A stretch of 64,000 nt of DNA, from the NCBI GenBank assembly GCA_963833465.1, contig CAWHXW010000004.1, positions 310,001-374,000 of the forward strand. The letters run 5' to 3'. Below the pieces are notes generated by a model that did not search any database, had not been told where the DNA came from, and saw only the letters and a program-made list of their open reading frames with translations. Positions 26,891 to 36,082 of the stretch are shown here, in pieces. The position numbers were made by a program, and so were the translations under genes. This stretch comes from Fen-1298 sp963833465. GTDB taxonomy: Bacteria; Bacteroidota; Ignavibacteria; UBA10030. The first letter of the stretch is position 1. Each line of letters starts with the position of its first letter.

Positions 26891-27562
26891 CTATTCCTTC
26901 CATACATAATCGAATAAGAGATACGAACCGGCAACAATAATCATCAAATATGAAATAAAAATCTGGAACTCGCCCAACGCTTCTATGAACATCTCGCCGT
27001 CTAAAGAACGGGCGGTTGATTTCATCACTGTCATTAGCAATGGAATCAGAATTGGAAACGACAGCACAGGATACAAAGTTCCTTTAGTATTCGCTTTGGC
27101 AATAATAGCGGCAATTATAGTCGCGGCAGCGGCGAATCCAAGACTTCCAAGAAAAATCGTCAAAACAAAGATTGCTAATGACTTTATAATGAACGCCGGG
27201 AATACTATTAAGTATAGAATAGTTACTACCGATGACAGTGCAAGTGTCAAACCGCAGTTGAATATCAGCTTTCCAAAATAAACTACGGTAGGTGAAGCAA
27301 CAAGCTGAAGTGCCATCGTTGTTCCGCGTTCCTCTTCGCTGACAAATATTCGGGAGAGTCCGGACATTGCAGTAAAAAAAATTACAACCCAGAACATTCC
27401 GGAATAAACTTCCGAGCTAACTTCATTTTCTTGAAGAGCAAACATAATTGTTGCAACCGATGTAACTACAAACATTAGAAGCGCATTTAATGCATAGCGC
27501 ATTCTCAGTTCCGACCGAACGTCTTTAGAGACAACTGCTAATATGCTTTTAATGAAATTCAA
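26891..27562 (-). CDS. ccmB: Heme exporter permease CcmB
   Basis: A protein of 223 residues with six hydrophobic helices. The conserved GMFWVVIFFTAMSGLSRIFV, then EEERGTTMALQLVASP, matches CcmB. It forms the membrane half of the CcmAB ABC transporter that drives release of holo-CcmE. It lies between ccmA (27 bp) and ccmC (2 bp). Confidence 0.92.
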   Translation of the reverse strand: MNFIKSILAVVSKDVRSELRMRYALNALLMFVVTSVATIMFALQENEVSSEVYSGMFWVVIFFTAMSGLSRIFVSEEERGTTMALQLVASPTVVYFGKLIFNCGLTLALSSVVTILYLIVFPAFIIKSLAIFVLTIFLGSLGFAAAATIIAAIIAKANTKGTLYPVLSFPILIPLLMTVMKSTARSLDGEMFIEALGEFQIFISYLMIIVAGSYLLFDYVWKE

Positions 27563-27589
27563 ATTTCTTCCAAGGTTTTTTTGAATTGA

Positions 27590-28226
27590 CTATTTTTGAA
27601 TCGCACCTAATTGGATTTGTTGTGTGCACCAATTTGCCTCTTCTTTGTTATTAGCTGCTATAATTAAAATATTCGATTTCTTTTGTTCCAGTACCGATTT
27701 GTTTTATTAATTCGATTCCTTCAGCATCTAAGTTGCTGATTGGCTCATCAAGAATCAGTACTTCCGGATTATGCAAAAGAGCAAATGCATATTTCAGACG
27801 CTGCTTCATTCCCGAAGAAAATGTGCCGATTATATCATCCCGGCGATTCCATAATCCGACAAGTGTGAGCAGTTCTTCAATTCGTTTTCCGTTCTGCCGA
27901 GTTGTTGTACGAATGCGTGAAAGTAATTGAAGATTTTCCTTTGCAGTGAATTCGTCATATAAATTTAAATATGGTGAAACAAATCCGATATGATTTTTGA
28001 AATCCTCAATTCCAATTTGTTTCCGATCCTTAGAATAAGCAATAGAACCATTTGTCAAACTTAATAAACCTGCAAGAATTTTTAAAAGTGTTGATTTCCC
28101 TGAACCGTTTTTTCCTGTTATCGACAGCGATTCAGGCGAGGATAAAGAAAACGAAATATCTTCAAAGATTGATCTTCGATTGAAATCTTTCGATATTCCG
28201 TTCGCTGTAATGGAAATTAAACTCAT
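27590..28226 (-). CDS. ccmA: Heme exporter ATP-binding protein CcmA (frame broken near C-terminus)
   Basis: ABC ATPase with Walker A (ITGKNGSGKSTLLKILAGLL), signature FSSGMKQRLKYAFAL and Walker B VLILDEPISNLD. As read, the frame ends at 27651 in a nonsense tail after IKQIG. Removing one base at the GTAC site 27691-27695 restores IKQIVLEQKKSNILIIAANN and a normal C-terminus ending QLGAIQK at 27590. The ATG at 28226 overlaps the upstream stop codon (ATGA). The frame upstream to 28247 is not needed. It powers the CcmAB transporter. Confidence 0.88.
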
Positions 28227-29905
28227 CGAATAACTGCTACCTTCCATTTGTAATTGCTGTTAATGGTTTTTGCGAGAATGAAATAAATTCCGGAAGAGAG
28301 CTTTGATTTTATTGCCGATGCCGGTACTTTAATGGCTCGTGTACTTGCATTTTCATCATTATAAACTGGCAATTGTCCGGAAAATGCTAACTTAAATACT
28401 GAATTGTATATATATACATCCGCCCATTGCGCGTTATCCTTATTAATTGGAAGTAATAAATTCTGATCTTTTGCAAGAATGAAAGGATTTGGTGCGGCGG
28501 TCAATTGCAAGCGAGGAATCTGTGTTGAATCAATAGAAATTAATATCCAAAAAGATGGATTATCAACAGAAATTTTAATTGGCGATCCATAGGAAAGTGT
28601 AACATCAATATTCTGCAGTGTCGTATTTTTGTTTATTGCATCATTTGTATCGATATTTGCAATAATTGCAGTAATTGTATCGTTAGAGGCATCAAATTCG
28701 TACATTGATGATGAAAGCGGCTCTACACCACCGCTTACTGTTGAAGTTGCATTGTAAAATGCCGTTTGCTGGAGCGGCTGGAATCGCGGATAATGATTTC
28801 CTTCAGGATAATAATGTATCGTGTCAGCGCGATCGGCGGTAAAATAATTCCACTTTGTGAACTTCTCAAACGTTTCTGGCAAATTAGAGCCGTGGTTCAT
28901 AAATGCGGCATTGGCACTTTCAAGAAATGGTTGCGTGCGCATACTCGTCCATATTTCCCTCATAATATCAACACCGTATATTTTTGCTATGCAATGCGCA
29001 AAGAAGCAGCGCTCGTACCCGTTTGTGAAATCAGAGTTGAAAGATAATCCTTGCCAAAATCCTTCATCACGATTCGCATCACCAAAATAATCTTTGCAAT
29101 ATTGATAATAGTCATTCACATCAGTATAGACAACATCCTCCATCCATACAGAAGTGAGTTCATGCGCAAAAATATCATCTTCCCAATAGCCATAGGATCC
29201 GATTTGAATAACATGGTGAAATTCATGCGCTGCCGTTACTTCTAATGCATTAATACCATGTGTATAAAACAAAGTCCCTTGAAAATCATTATCGACACTG
29301 ACGTAACTACGATATCTTGGCGGAATACCAGTTCCGTTTAACTGCGGCTCGACCGGCGTAGTTCCTCCATAATTACCATTGCCAAGATCCTCAACATAGA
29401 CATCATATAGTGAATCGCTATCAAGCGGAGGCGCTGCATATTTTAATGACTCTATTTCAACATCCCAGACATGATTAAATATTTGAGCAACAAAATTAAT
29501 ATAAGCTTTTGCTGTACCGGGAATCCGCTGATTATTATTATCCAGTAATGCCGGTTCATTGCTTCCAGTAGTATCATAGAAAATATGAAAATGACCTGCA
29601 ATTGTATCCGTTTGCAGCACATCGGCTTTCATAAGCTCGGATAATTCGTCACGCTGCGCTTGTGTAAATTCTTTCCAGCGATTAATCACCTGTGCCTGAA
29701 TTCCAAATCCGCATTTTATACTGTAGAATGATTCGTTAGATGCTGCTGGTTGAAGAGACGGGTGTTTGATTGAACGCATGGAAGTAATAAGTTGTTCAGT
29801 TGTGAGCCGCTTTGAAGTCTTTCCATCCTTTGCAACAGCCCAAGCTGATATTATTGAAAAGAGTAAGACAATTAGCGATAAATATTTTAACACGCGGACA
29901 ACCAT
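28223..29905 (-). CDS. Secreted metalloprotease-like protein with C-terminal sorting-type domain
   Basis: A protein of 560 residues with a signal peptide (LSLIVLLFSIISAWAVA). A central gluzincin-like motif VTAAHEFHHVIQIGSYGYW, with a second acidic segment HELTSVWMEDVVY, resembles the MXAN_6640-type putative metalloproteases. The last 90 residues look like the C-terminal domain that type IX secretion recognises in this phylum, ending SSGIYFILAKT and YKWKVAVIR. Its stop overlaps the ccmA start by four bases, so ccmA translation may depend on it, although the functions look unrelated. The substrate is unknown. Confidence 0.78.
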   Translation of the reverse strand: MVVRVLKYLSLIVLLFSIISAWAVAKDGKTSKRLTTEQLITSMRSIKHPSLQPAASNESFYSIKCGFGIQAQVINRWKEFTQAQRDELSELMKADVLQTDTIAGHFHIFYDTTGSNEPALLDNNNQRIPGTAKAYINFVAQIFNHVWDVEIESLKYAAPPLDSDSLYDVYVEDLGNGNYGGTTPVEPQLNGTGIPPRYRSYVSVDNDFQGTLFYTHGINALEVTAAHEFHHVIQIGSYGYWEDDIFAHELTSVWMEDVVYTDVNDYYQYCKDYFGDANRDEGFWQGLSFNSDFTNGYERCFFAHCIAKIYGVDIMREIWTSMRTQPFLESANAAFMNHGSNLPETFEKFTKWNYFTADRADTIHYYPEGNHYPRFQPLQQTAFYNATSTVSGGVEPLSSSMYEFDASNDTITAIIANIDTNDAINKNTTLQNIDVTLSYGSPIKISVDNPSFWILISIDSTQIPRLQLTAAPNPFILAKDQNLLLPINKDNAQWADVYIYNSVFKLAFSGQLPVYNDENASTRAIKVPASAIKSKLSSGIYFILAKTINSNYKWKVAVIR

Positions 29906-30003
29906 ATTTGTATAAATATTTTTTTAATTGATATCAAACAATTAATAGTGTAGTCTGCCTCATTATAAAAATCGGCTGCTGCATATTTCCATAAAATATT
30001 TTA

Positions 30004-32079
30004 TCACTTGTTCACTTCCGATCGAAAAGGGAATCGTTTGCCATTGATAATTTTTAAAACACCTTTTTTCCTAAATGTCATAATTAAATCTTTAATACCA
30101 TCAGCATCAACATCGGCAACGGCGTAATGGCTCAAATCTTGTTGAGTTGTCAATGTTTGACCAGCGCTGAAATTACAGTCGCCGCGATTTTTAAACCACA
30201 TAACACGTCCAAGCTTCTGTGAGCCAATAACAATATCTGGAAAACCATCGCCATCTACATCAACAATTTGCAGGTTGGAGCGTTCTTCAATCGGCAAACC
30301 GCTTGTAATAATCTTAGGGTCGAAAAAAAGGCCGTTCCCATTCCCCCTTGCAGCCATCAGGTAGTCAATAGGGTCTCCTACCTGCATCAGAAAATCAAGA
30401 ACACCATTATTATCGAAATCGGCCAGCCAAATAAAAACTTGCTTAACATTGGGAAGCGCAAATTCCCGCGAGACAATACGATGTTTCATTGAATATACGG
30501 AATCACCATACGCCACTCCAAGTTCAACAATCGATGTATCGCCAGTACGGTACACATAGATGATACCGGGGAAACCGTCATGATTCAAATCTGCAATCGT
30601 TGCTCCCAATAAATAATCCGGCGGAGATAAGTGAAAAGTACGTTCGATAAATGTTGTTGAGCCAAGTTGTTCATAAAAACTTAAAGAATTTCCATCCTGT
30701 AAAGTGGTATTCAATGTAACAAATTCTGATTGACGGCTTTTACTTATAGAAGCAGAGATGGGTTGTACATCTCCTTCGCATCCTATGAAAGCATTGGAGA
30801 CCGAATTATTTGCAGTATCAAGTGTGAAGTATGAAATTTGGTGCGTTTGCGGAAATGTAAGCACAAATTTTAACGTCGTATCCGTTGATGAATGAAACGC
30901 GAGATGGCTTGGCTCACCGGTTAATGAATACGAAATCGGTCCAAAAGGAGCAATTCCTTTTTGACCCCAATAGAGTGATATAGATTGACTTTTTGTATTG
31001 AGCAATGCAATGTCCACTGCTCCATCTCGGTTAAAATCATTCGCAATTATTTCAGTTGGAGAAACGCCTGTTGCAAGCTGAATCGAATCTGCCATTGAAC
31101 TTGTTTTTATGGCATTCTTGTAGATAATAAACTGGTTAAGGCTTTTATCAAAGACAATACAATTTCCCTGAGACGTAACAACAACATTTTGCGGGTCTTC
31201 ACCAGAAGCGTACTCAATACGATCGGTAAATGCGTCCACATCGTTGTTAAAAATAACTTGGAGAGATGCTGGATTAGTTGACATAACAACGTCATTTAAA
31301 CCGTCATTATTCACATCGACAAAATGAAAGTCTGTTATATGTTCTTTAAAAGGAAGGTGATTTTTTAATTGGAAATCTCCAAAGTTATTGCCTTCCCAGA
31401 GTTGAAACTCTGATGGATTAGTCATCTTCAACATTAAATCAATTACATGATCACGAATCATTGAAACCGCAGTAAGAGATTCTACTTCGCCTTGCACAGG
31501 AAATGTACTCTGATCTATAAATCTTCCCTTTCCTGCTCCATAAAGTACATGGATTTCATTCCTTACCCAATCCCACAAGACGATATCTATTAGATTATCA
31601 TTGTTTATTTGAGCAAAGTCAGCGGCACCTACTGCATTATCTTGTGCTATAACTTTTCCCATTTTAAATTTGCCCTTCCCATTTCCGATGAAAGGAAGAA
31701 TTCCGGGGATTTTGTGCGCATATACAAGGACATCGAGATTCCTATCATTATTGTAATCACCTATCATCACTTGTTCTGGTTCAAAAGGAATTTTAATCGT
31801 GCTCGTCGCTTGAAGAGAATCTGACTGCAAATTTAAAACAAACGAAATCAAATTATCATGTTTATTCACAAGCATAAAATCCGGCAAACCATCTCCATTA
31901 AAATCCGCAACATACAGATTATCAAATTCAATCTTCGTGTGTTTCAAATTGTATGAAATTGAAGACAATGCCGAGTCAAACGTAGCTAAAAGAATTTCAC
32001 CTCTATGTCCAGACCAGGCTGCAAGTGTCGTAACTCCATTCTGATTTGATGAAACCAGCGTAGTCTTTTCAAATTTCAA
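30004..32079 (-). CDS. Secreted FG-GAP/VCBS repeat protein, start uncertain
   Basis: A 691-residue frame from a TTG at 32079. It contains many FG-GAP calcium-binding blades such as VADFNGDGLPDFMLV, IGDYNNDRNLDVLVY, VDVNNDGLNDVVM and VDVDGDGFPDIVIGS, suggesting a beta-propeller. The frame stays open upstream past 32241 with no ATG, GTG or TTG. That extension encodes a good signal peptide, with LLSSTSIILWFAIRTVSA before a QT cleavage site, so the real protein is longer and may start at a CTG (32241) or other rare codon, or an upstream base error hides the start. It is probably exported. The binding target is unknown. Confidence 0.72.
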   Translation of the reverse strand: MKFEKTTLVSSNQNGVTTLAAWSGHRGEILLATFDSALSSISYNLKHTKIEFDNLYVADFNGDGLPDFMLVNKHDNLISFVLNLQSDSLQATSTIKIPFEPEQVMIGDYNNDRNLDVLVYAHKIPGILPFIGNGKGKFKMGKVIAQDNAVGAADFAQINNDNLIDIVLWDWVRNEIHVLYGAGKGRFIDQSTFPVQGEVESLTAVSMIRDHVIDLMLKMTNPSEFQLWEGNNFGDFQLKNHLPFKEHITDFHFVDVNNDGLNDVVMSTNPASLQVIFNNDVDAFTDRIEYASGEDPQNVVVTSQGNCIVFDKSLNQFIIYKNAIKTSSMADSIQLATGVSPTEIIANDFNRDGAVDIALLNTKSQSISLYWGQKGIAPFGPISYSLTGEPSHLAFHSSTDTTLKFVLTFPQTHQISYFTLDTANNSVSNAFIGCEGDVQPISASISKSRQSEFVTLNTTLQDGNSLSFYEQLGSTTFIERTFHLSPPDYLLGATIADLNHDGFPGIIYVYRTGDTSIVELGVAYGDSVYSMKHRIVSREFALPNVKQVFIWLADFDNNGVLDFLMQVGDPIDYLMAARGNGNGLFFDPKIITSGLPIEERSNLQIVDVDGDGFPDIVIGSQKLGRVMWFKNRGDCNFSAGQTLTTQQDLSHYAVADVDADGIKDLIMTFRKKGVLKIINGKRFPFRSEVNK

Positions 32080-32249
32080 AGGAAGCGAAAAAATACGTAA
32101 TTCCCCAAAAGCAGTTTCATGAGTTTGCGCTGAAACTGTACGAATAGCAAACCATAAAATAATTGACGTAGAACTGAGCAGGTGTGCAATGCGATAGTGC
32201 CTTGAAGGGGCGCTGTGGCCGGATTTTTTATTTTCCCCCAGAATGATAA

Positions 32250-32729
32250 TTAACCTTTCTGATGATGCAATAATCGCAACTTCCTGCGTTGGCCGGCTTC
32301 CCTGTAACGTCTTTTTTCAATACTATTCATCGGCTTTACAGGATTTGCCGGTACGGGCTGACCACTATCATTGATTGCAACGAACATCAAATACGCACTA
32401 TTTGCATGCTGCTGTTCGCCCGTAAGAAGATTTTCTTTTGTAACACGCACTCCAACTTCGAGTGATGTTCGGAAAACCCGGTTCACTGATGCTTGCAAAA
32501 TCACAACTTCGCCCTGTTTGACCGGATGATGAAAATGCAGTTCATCTAACGAGGCAGTGACACAAACCCTATTGGTATGTCGAGATGCGGCAATTGCAGC
32601 GGCAATATCAATCCAATGCATTAATCGCCCTCCAAGAAGATTTCCAAGTCGGTTCGTATCATTTGGAATAACTAACTCGGTTGTCTCCACTTGTGAAGCT
32701 GAGACCGGCTTAGCCTTCAGTCGCTGCAT
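32250..32729 (-). CDS. Acyl-CoA thioesterase (hotdog fold)
   Basis: A protein of 159 residues. Hotdog-fold hallmarks: NRLGNLLGGRLMHWIDIAAA (Asn/Gly and Asp of the active site) and VTASLDELHFHHPVKQGEVV. The family hydrolyses acyl-CoAs in the cytoplasm. It begins one base after the bamD stop codon, so it is probably part of the htpX-capA-bamD run. Confidence 0.9.
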   Translation of the reverse strand: MQRLKAKPVSASQVETTELVIPNDTNRLGNLLGGRLMHWIDIAAAIAASRHTNRVCVTASLDELHFHHPVKQGEVVILQASVNRVFRTSLEVGVRVTKENLLTGEQQHANSAYLMFVAINDSGQPVPANPVKPMNSIEKRRYREAGQRRKLRLLHHQKG

Positions 32730-32730
32730 A

Positions 32731-33591
32731 TTAATTTCTCGATTGAGGCGCCTGTTTGCTTGTGTCTTTTATTGGCTCTAGCGCTTTTTGTTTATTTGTT
32801 TTTTCGTCGAGGAGTCCTGCTTCTATGTCAGAATTCAATTTTTCTGCATTCGATTTTAAAGTGCTTGAAGGATATTTTTCGAGGAATTTACTCACTGCTT
32901 CTTTCGCATCAGCGTACTTCTTTCGGTTTATTAATGCTTCGGCTTTCTTCAGCAATGCCGGCTCAGCATATTGTGTGTCATGATATTTATCCAGCACAAG
33001 ATCAAAATAATAAGCTGCAGCTTTGTAATACTCCATGTGCATATATGTAATGCCATTCTCGTAATCTTTCCGCGCCAGCTTTGTATTTAGTTCATTAATT
33101 CTTTGTTCAGCTAAAGATACCAGCGTGTCGTTAGGATGATATTCCAGAAATGCCTGATATTCATCAATCGCTTTCCTTGTATAGTCTTGATCTAAAATGG
33201 ATTTCGGCGATAACTTATAGAAACACGTAGCGCGTCTAAAACGGGCGCGGGATATAAAGATGCTGGAAGACATTGTGCGAATTAAAATATCGTATTCAAA
33301 TGCAGCAAGAATATATTCCTCTCGGAGATATCGGCATTCGCCCATGTAAAACTGAGCGGAATCGGCAACTTTGCTGCCTTGGAATTGCAACGACACGACT
33401 TTGAATTCTTCGATCGCCGCTAAATAATCTTCATCCTTAAATGCTTTCATGCCCAGATTATACCGCTCCTCAGCACTAAGCTGTTTCGTTGCTTCCTCCG
33501 AACCGCACCCGATAATTAATGTTAAAAACACAATAAATAAAAAATGAAAGAATGTGCTATTGAGATTTTTTTTCAGCAGATGGTTTAACAA
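32731..33591 (-). CDS. bamD: Outer membrane assembly lipoprotein BamD
   Basis: A protein of 286 residues. The lipoprotein signal ends at LTLIIGC (lipidated Cys29). Five TPR-like repeats follow, with the BamD pattern YNLGMKAFKDEDYLAAIEEF, GSKVADSAQFYMGECRY and KYPSSTLKSNAEKL. It is part of the BAM complex inserting beta-barrel proteins into the outer membrane. The start is TTG with GAGG nine bases upstream, overlapping the previous gene by 35 bp. The charged C-terminal tail is poorly conserved. Confidence 0.88.
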   Translation of the reverse strand: MLNHLLKKNLNSTFFHFLFIVFLTLIIGCGSEEATKQLSAEERYNLGMKAFKDEDYLAAIEEFKVVSLQFQGSKVADSAQFYMGECRYLREEYILAAFEYDILIRTMSSSIFISRARFRRATCFYKLSPKSILDQDYTRKAIDEYQAFLEYHPNDTLVSLAEQRINELNTKLARKDYENGITYMHMEYYKAAAYYFDLVLDKYHDTQYAEPALLKKAEALINRKKYADAKEAVSKFLEKYPSSTLKSNAEKLNSDIEAGLLDEKTNKQKALEPIKDTSKQAPQSRN

Positions 33592-34612
33592 AGTAACCTC
33601 GCTCTGTGTGTGTAATAGAAACTGTTGATAACATTTGAATCCGGTTCATCAACTCCTGTGATTCATCCTTATTCAAATCGGCGCTTGGCTGATATCCCGG
33701 ATGAAATGGAATCAATTCTATAGACGATATATTTTTTTTTGCGTTCCACTTTTCAAATTTCAAGAGTGCTGCAAATGATCGCTGTGTCCAGAACCGCTGC
33801 GGTTGATTGAATACTGCATTTCCGAGAGAATGAAATATCCAGCAGCCGCAATAAATCTCGATGCCATTCGGCACATGCGGATGATGCCCGAAAACAACAT
33901 CAGCGCCAAACTCTGCAAGAAGTTTCATTTCTCGTTCTGCAGATTCTCCAGGAGTATCTTTGTACTCCCCGCCGCCGTGATAACTCGCAATCACAAAATC
34001 CGATTGTTGTTTTAGATTTTTAATTTCATTGTACGCTCTTATGGAATCAAAAACGGAAATCAATCCTTTCCATTTTCCTTGAATGTTGACGGTTTGTGTG
34101 TAAGCCAAGATACCAAATTTTATTCCATTACGTTCAATAATGACCGGCGAAAATTCCTTCCCGGTATCCATCACCGTTCCCGTGAACCGAACACTTTCCT
34201 GATTCAAAAACTTGATTGTTTCACGAATTCCTTTCATTCCATAATCAAATGCATGATTGTTTGCCGTTGAAACAACCGTTATACCGGCACGCCGCAAAGT
34301 TGCCGCAGCACCAGGAGGCGCACAAAAAATTACATTTGACTTCGGACTTTGAGTCTCGCCGTTCTGATCCGTAACCGGGCATTCGAGATTTGCAAATACA
34401 ATTTCAGCGCGGGCAAGCACACTGTCAAACTTCTCAAACGGAAAATCCGTATTACCTTTTAGAATTTCCTGCCCAACAGTACGTCCAAGATTAATATCAC
34501 CTAACGCAAGAAGCGATACACTCAGCACTGAATCGGAATTCCGCGCGAACGCTTTCGATGTCGGTTGAACAAGCAATGCAATTACGATAAACAGCGTATA
34601 TTTGTTTCTCAA
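33557..34612 (-). CDS. CapA/PgsA-family (poly-gamma-glutamate capsule type) metallophosphatase-like protein
   Basis: A protein of 351 residues with a signal peptide (FIVIALLVQPTSKAFA). CapA-fold motifs: LLALGDINLGRTV, VFANLECPVTD, STANNHAFDYGMKG, SYHGGGEYKD and FGHHPHVPNG, carrying the metal-binding Asp, Asn and His residues of calcineurin-like enzymes. Members are linked to polyglutamate capsule synthesis, but many, like this one without capBC nearby, are of unknown role. It is co-directional and overlapping with its neighbours. Confidence 0.87.
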   Translation of the reverse strand: MRNKYTLFIVIALLVQPTSKAFARNSDSVLSVSLLALGDINLGRTVGQEILKGNTDFPFEKFDSVLARAEIVFANLECPVTDQNGETQSPKSNVIFCAPPGAAATLRRAGITVVSTANNHAFDYGMKGIRETIKFLNQESVRFTGTVMDTGKEFSPVIIERNGIKFGILAYTQTVNIQGKWKGLISVFDSIRAYNEIKNLKQQSDFVIASYHGGGEYKDTPGESAEREMKLLAEFGADVVFGHHPHVPNGIEIYCGCWIFHSLGNAVFNQPQRFWTQRSFAALLKFEKWNAKKNISSIELIPFHPGYQPSADLNKDESQELMNRIQMLSTVSITHTERGYFVKPSAEKKSQ

Positions 34613-35208
34613 CTTCTCACCGTAAAGAATAAATATACAATTGCTATCGCGCCGCCAATTACAATGAAGGGCGTCAACATCCGTTGAAGAATTCCACTTT
34701 CTTCATCTTTCTTAACTAATGGCAACAATCCTTCCGCAAAAATCTGAGCCGTATCTTTTGTTTCCTTACAAAATGTGCCGAGGATATGTGCTTCGCGTTC
34801 AGTGCCTTTTATCATTCTCGCTTCCAGAGTGGTTCGGATAATTCGCTCGGATAACTTTGCATTTAACTCCCGCACTTTTATTTCAGAGTTGAGAATAAAT
34901 ACGTTGAGTATTTGATTTACCGATACAGTATCCATGACTATTGATGTAAAATTTCGCTTCTGAAATGCCTCTATGAAAGCGTTCTCCGCCAATGTCCGCT
35001 GCCCTTCACCTTCAACAAAAACTGCAACACGACCTTTAACGTCGAACTTTGCCGAATCGACAACTTCATTGGCAATATTTTGCAACTGTAACCGAATAAT
35101 GGATGTGCTGCTAGCTCCAACGGAATCATTTGCACAAGACATTACATCTGATCCCGCAAGAAGAATCATCAGTACAACATACCAAAATGATCGAGTGCAA
35201 AATATCAA
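34609..35208 (-). CDS. Predicted membrane protein/lipoprotein, unknown function
   Basis: About 199 residues from a TTG at 35208 with AAAGG seven bases upstream. The frame stays open to 35250 but would then overlap htpX. A hydrophobic N-terminus ends in DVMSC, a weak lipobox. The body (residues about 40-165) has an alternating alpha/beta character reminiscent of CsgG/FlgO-like lipoproteins. A second membrane helix at the very end, FIVIGGAIAIVYLFFTV, suggests a protein held at the membrane at both ends. I do not recognise the family. Its stop overlaps the capA-like start by four bases. Confidence 0.65.
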   Translation of the reverse strand: MIFCTRSFWYVVLMILLAGSDVMSCANDSVGASSTSIIRLQLQNIANEVVDSAKFDVKGRVAVFVEGEGQRTLAENAFIEAFQKRNFTSIVMDTVSVNQILNVFILNSEIKVRELNAKLSERIIRTTLEARMIKGTEREAHILGTFCKETKDTAQIFAEGLLPLVKKDEESGILQRMLTPFIVIGGAIAIVYLFFTVRS

Positions 35209-35218
35209 GCGAATGCCT

Positions 35219-36082
35219 TTAGCGAATACCGCCCATTGCAATCTGCTCAAGCCGGGCGATGCGTTCTTCAGTCGGCGGATGCGTAGAAAACAATTTAGTT
35301 ATCCCGCTGCCGGATAATGGATTGACTATAAACATATGCGCAGTTGCAGTGCCTGCATTTTCCATCGGAATTTGTTCGGCGCCTTTCTCTAATTTGCGCA
35401 GCGCGTTGGCAAGACTCAACGGCCGTTGACAAATTTGCGCGCCTCCTTCATCGGCGGCAAATTCCCGTGAACGCGATACGGCAAATTGAATAAGCATTGC
35501 CGCAATAGGCGCAAGAATAATAAGAAAAATCTGGCCGACGGGATTCGAGTTTTCCCGATCCCTGCTTCCGCCTCCGAAGATGGAAGCATACATTGCCATC
35601 CTTGCTACAAATGTAATCGTTCCAGCCATCGCTGCCACAAGTGTCGCAATTAGAATATCCCGATGCTTAACATGCGCTAACTCATGCGAAATCACGCCTT
35701 CCAATTCATCATCCGAAAGTATGCGTAGAATTCCTTCGGTTGCCGCTACTGCAGCGTGCTCAGGATTGCGTCCGGTTGCAAATGCATTTGGTGAATCGCC
35801 GGGAATAATATAAACCTTCGGCATTGGCAATTGTGCCTGTGCAGCAAGACGGCGCACAATACCGGTTAAGCGCGGAGCTTCAGCTTCTGTTACTTCTCTT
35901 GCGCCGTAAGTCATAAGTACGATTTTACTTGAGAACCAATACATTCCAAAATTCATCAGCAATGAAAACATAAACGCCATTACCAAACCTTGCTCGCCGC
36001 CAAGCCAATCTCCAATAAACAGCAGCAAGCCGATCATTAATGCCATTAGTAAAACCGTTTTCAGTGAATTTGTCATTTTCAA
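35219..36082 (-). CDS. htpX: Membrane zinc protease HtpX
   Basis: A protein of 287 residues. Two N-terminal helices (8-25, 33-55) precede the zinc motif ISHELAHVKHRD (HELAH at 133-137). Two further helices and the third ligand region SREFAADEGGAQIC follow, with NPLSGSGITKLFSTHPPTEE near the end. It is an M48 inner-membrane protease for quality control of membrane proteins. It is the first gene of the run htpX to thioesterase. The alternative start two codons in (MTNSLK) is equally possible. Confidence 0.95.
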   Translation of the reverse strand: MKMTNSLKTVLLMALMIGLLLFIGDWLGGEQGLVMAFMFSLLMNFGMYWFSSKIVLMTYGAREVTEAEAPRLTGIVRRLAAQAQLPMPKVYIIPGDSPNAFATGRNPEHAAVAATEGILRILSDDELEGVISHELAHVKHRDILIATLVAAMAGTITFVARMAMYASIFGGGSRDRENSNPVGQIFLIILAPIAAMLIQFAVSRSREFAADEGGAQICQRPLSLANALRKLEKGAEQIPMENAGTATAHMFIVNPLSGSGITKLFSTHPPTEERIARLEQIAMGGIR

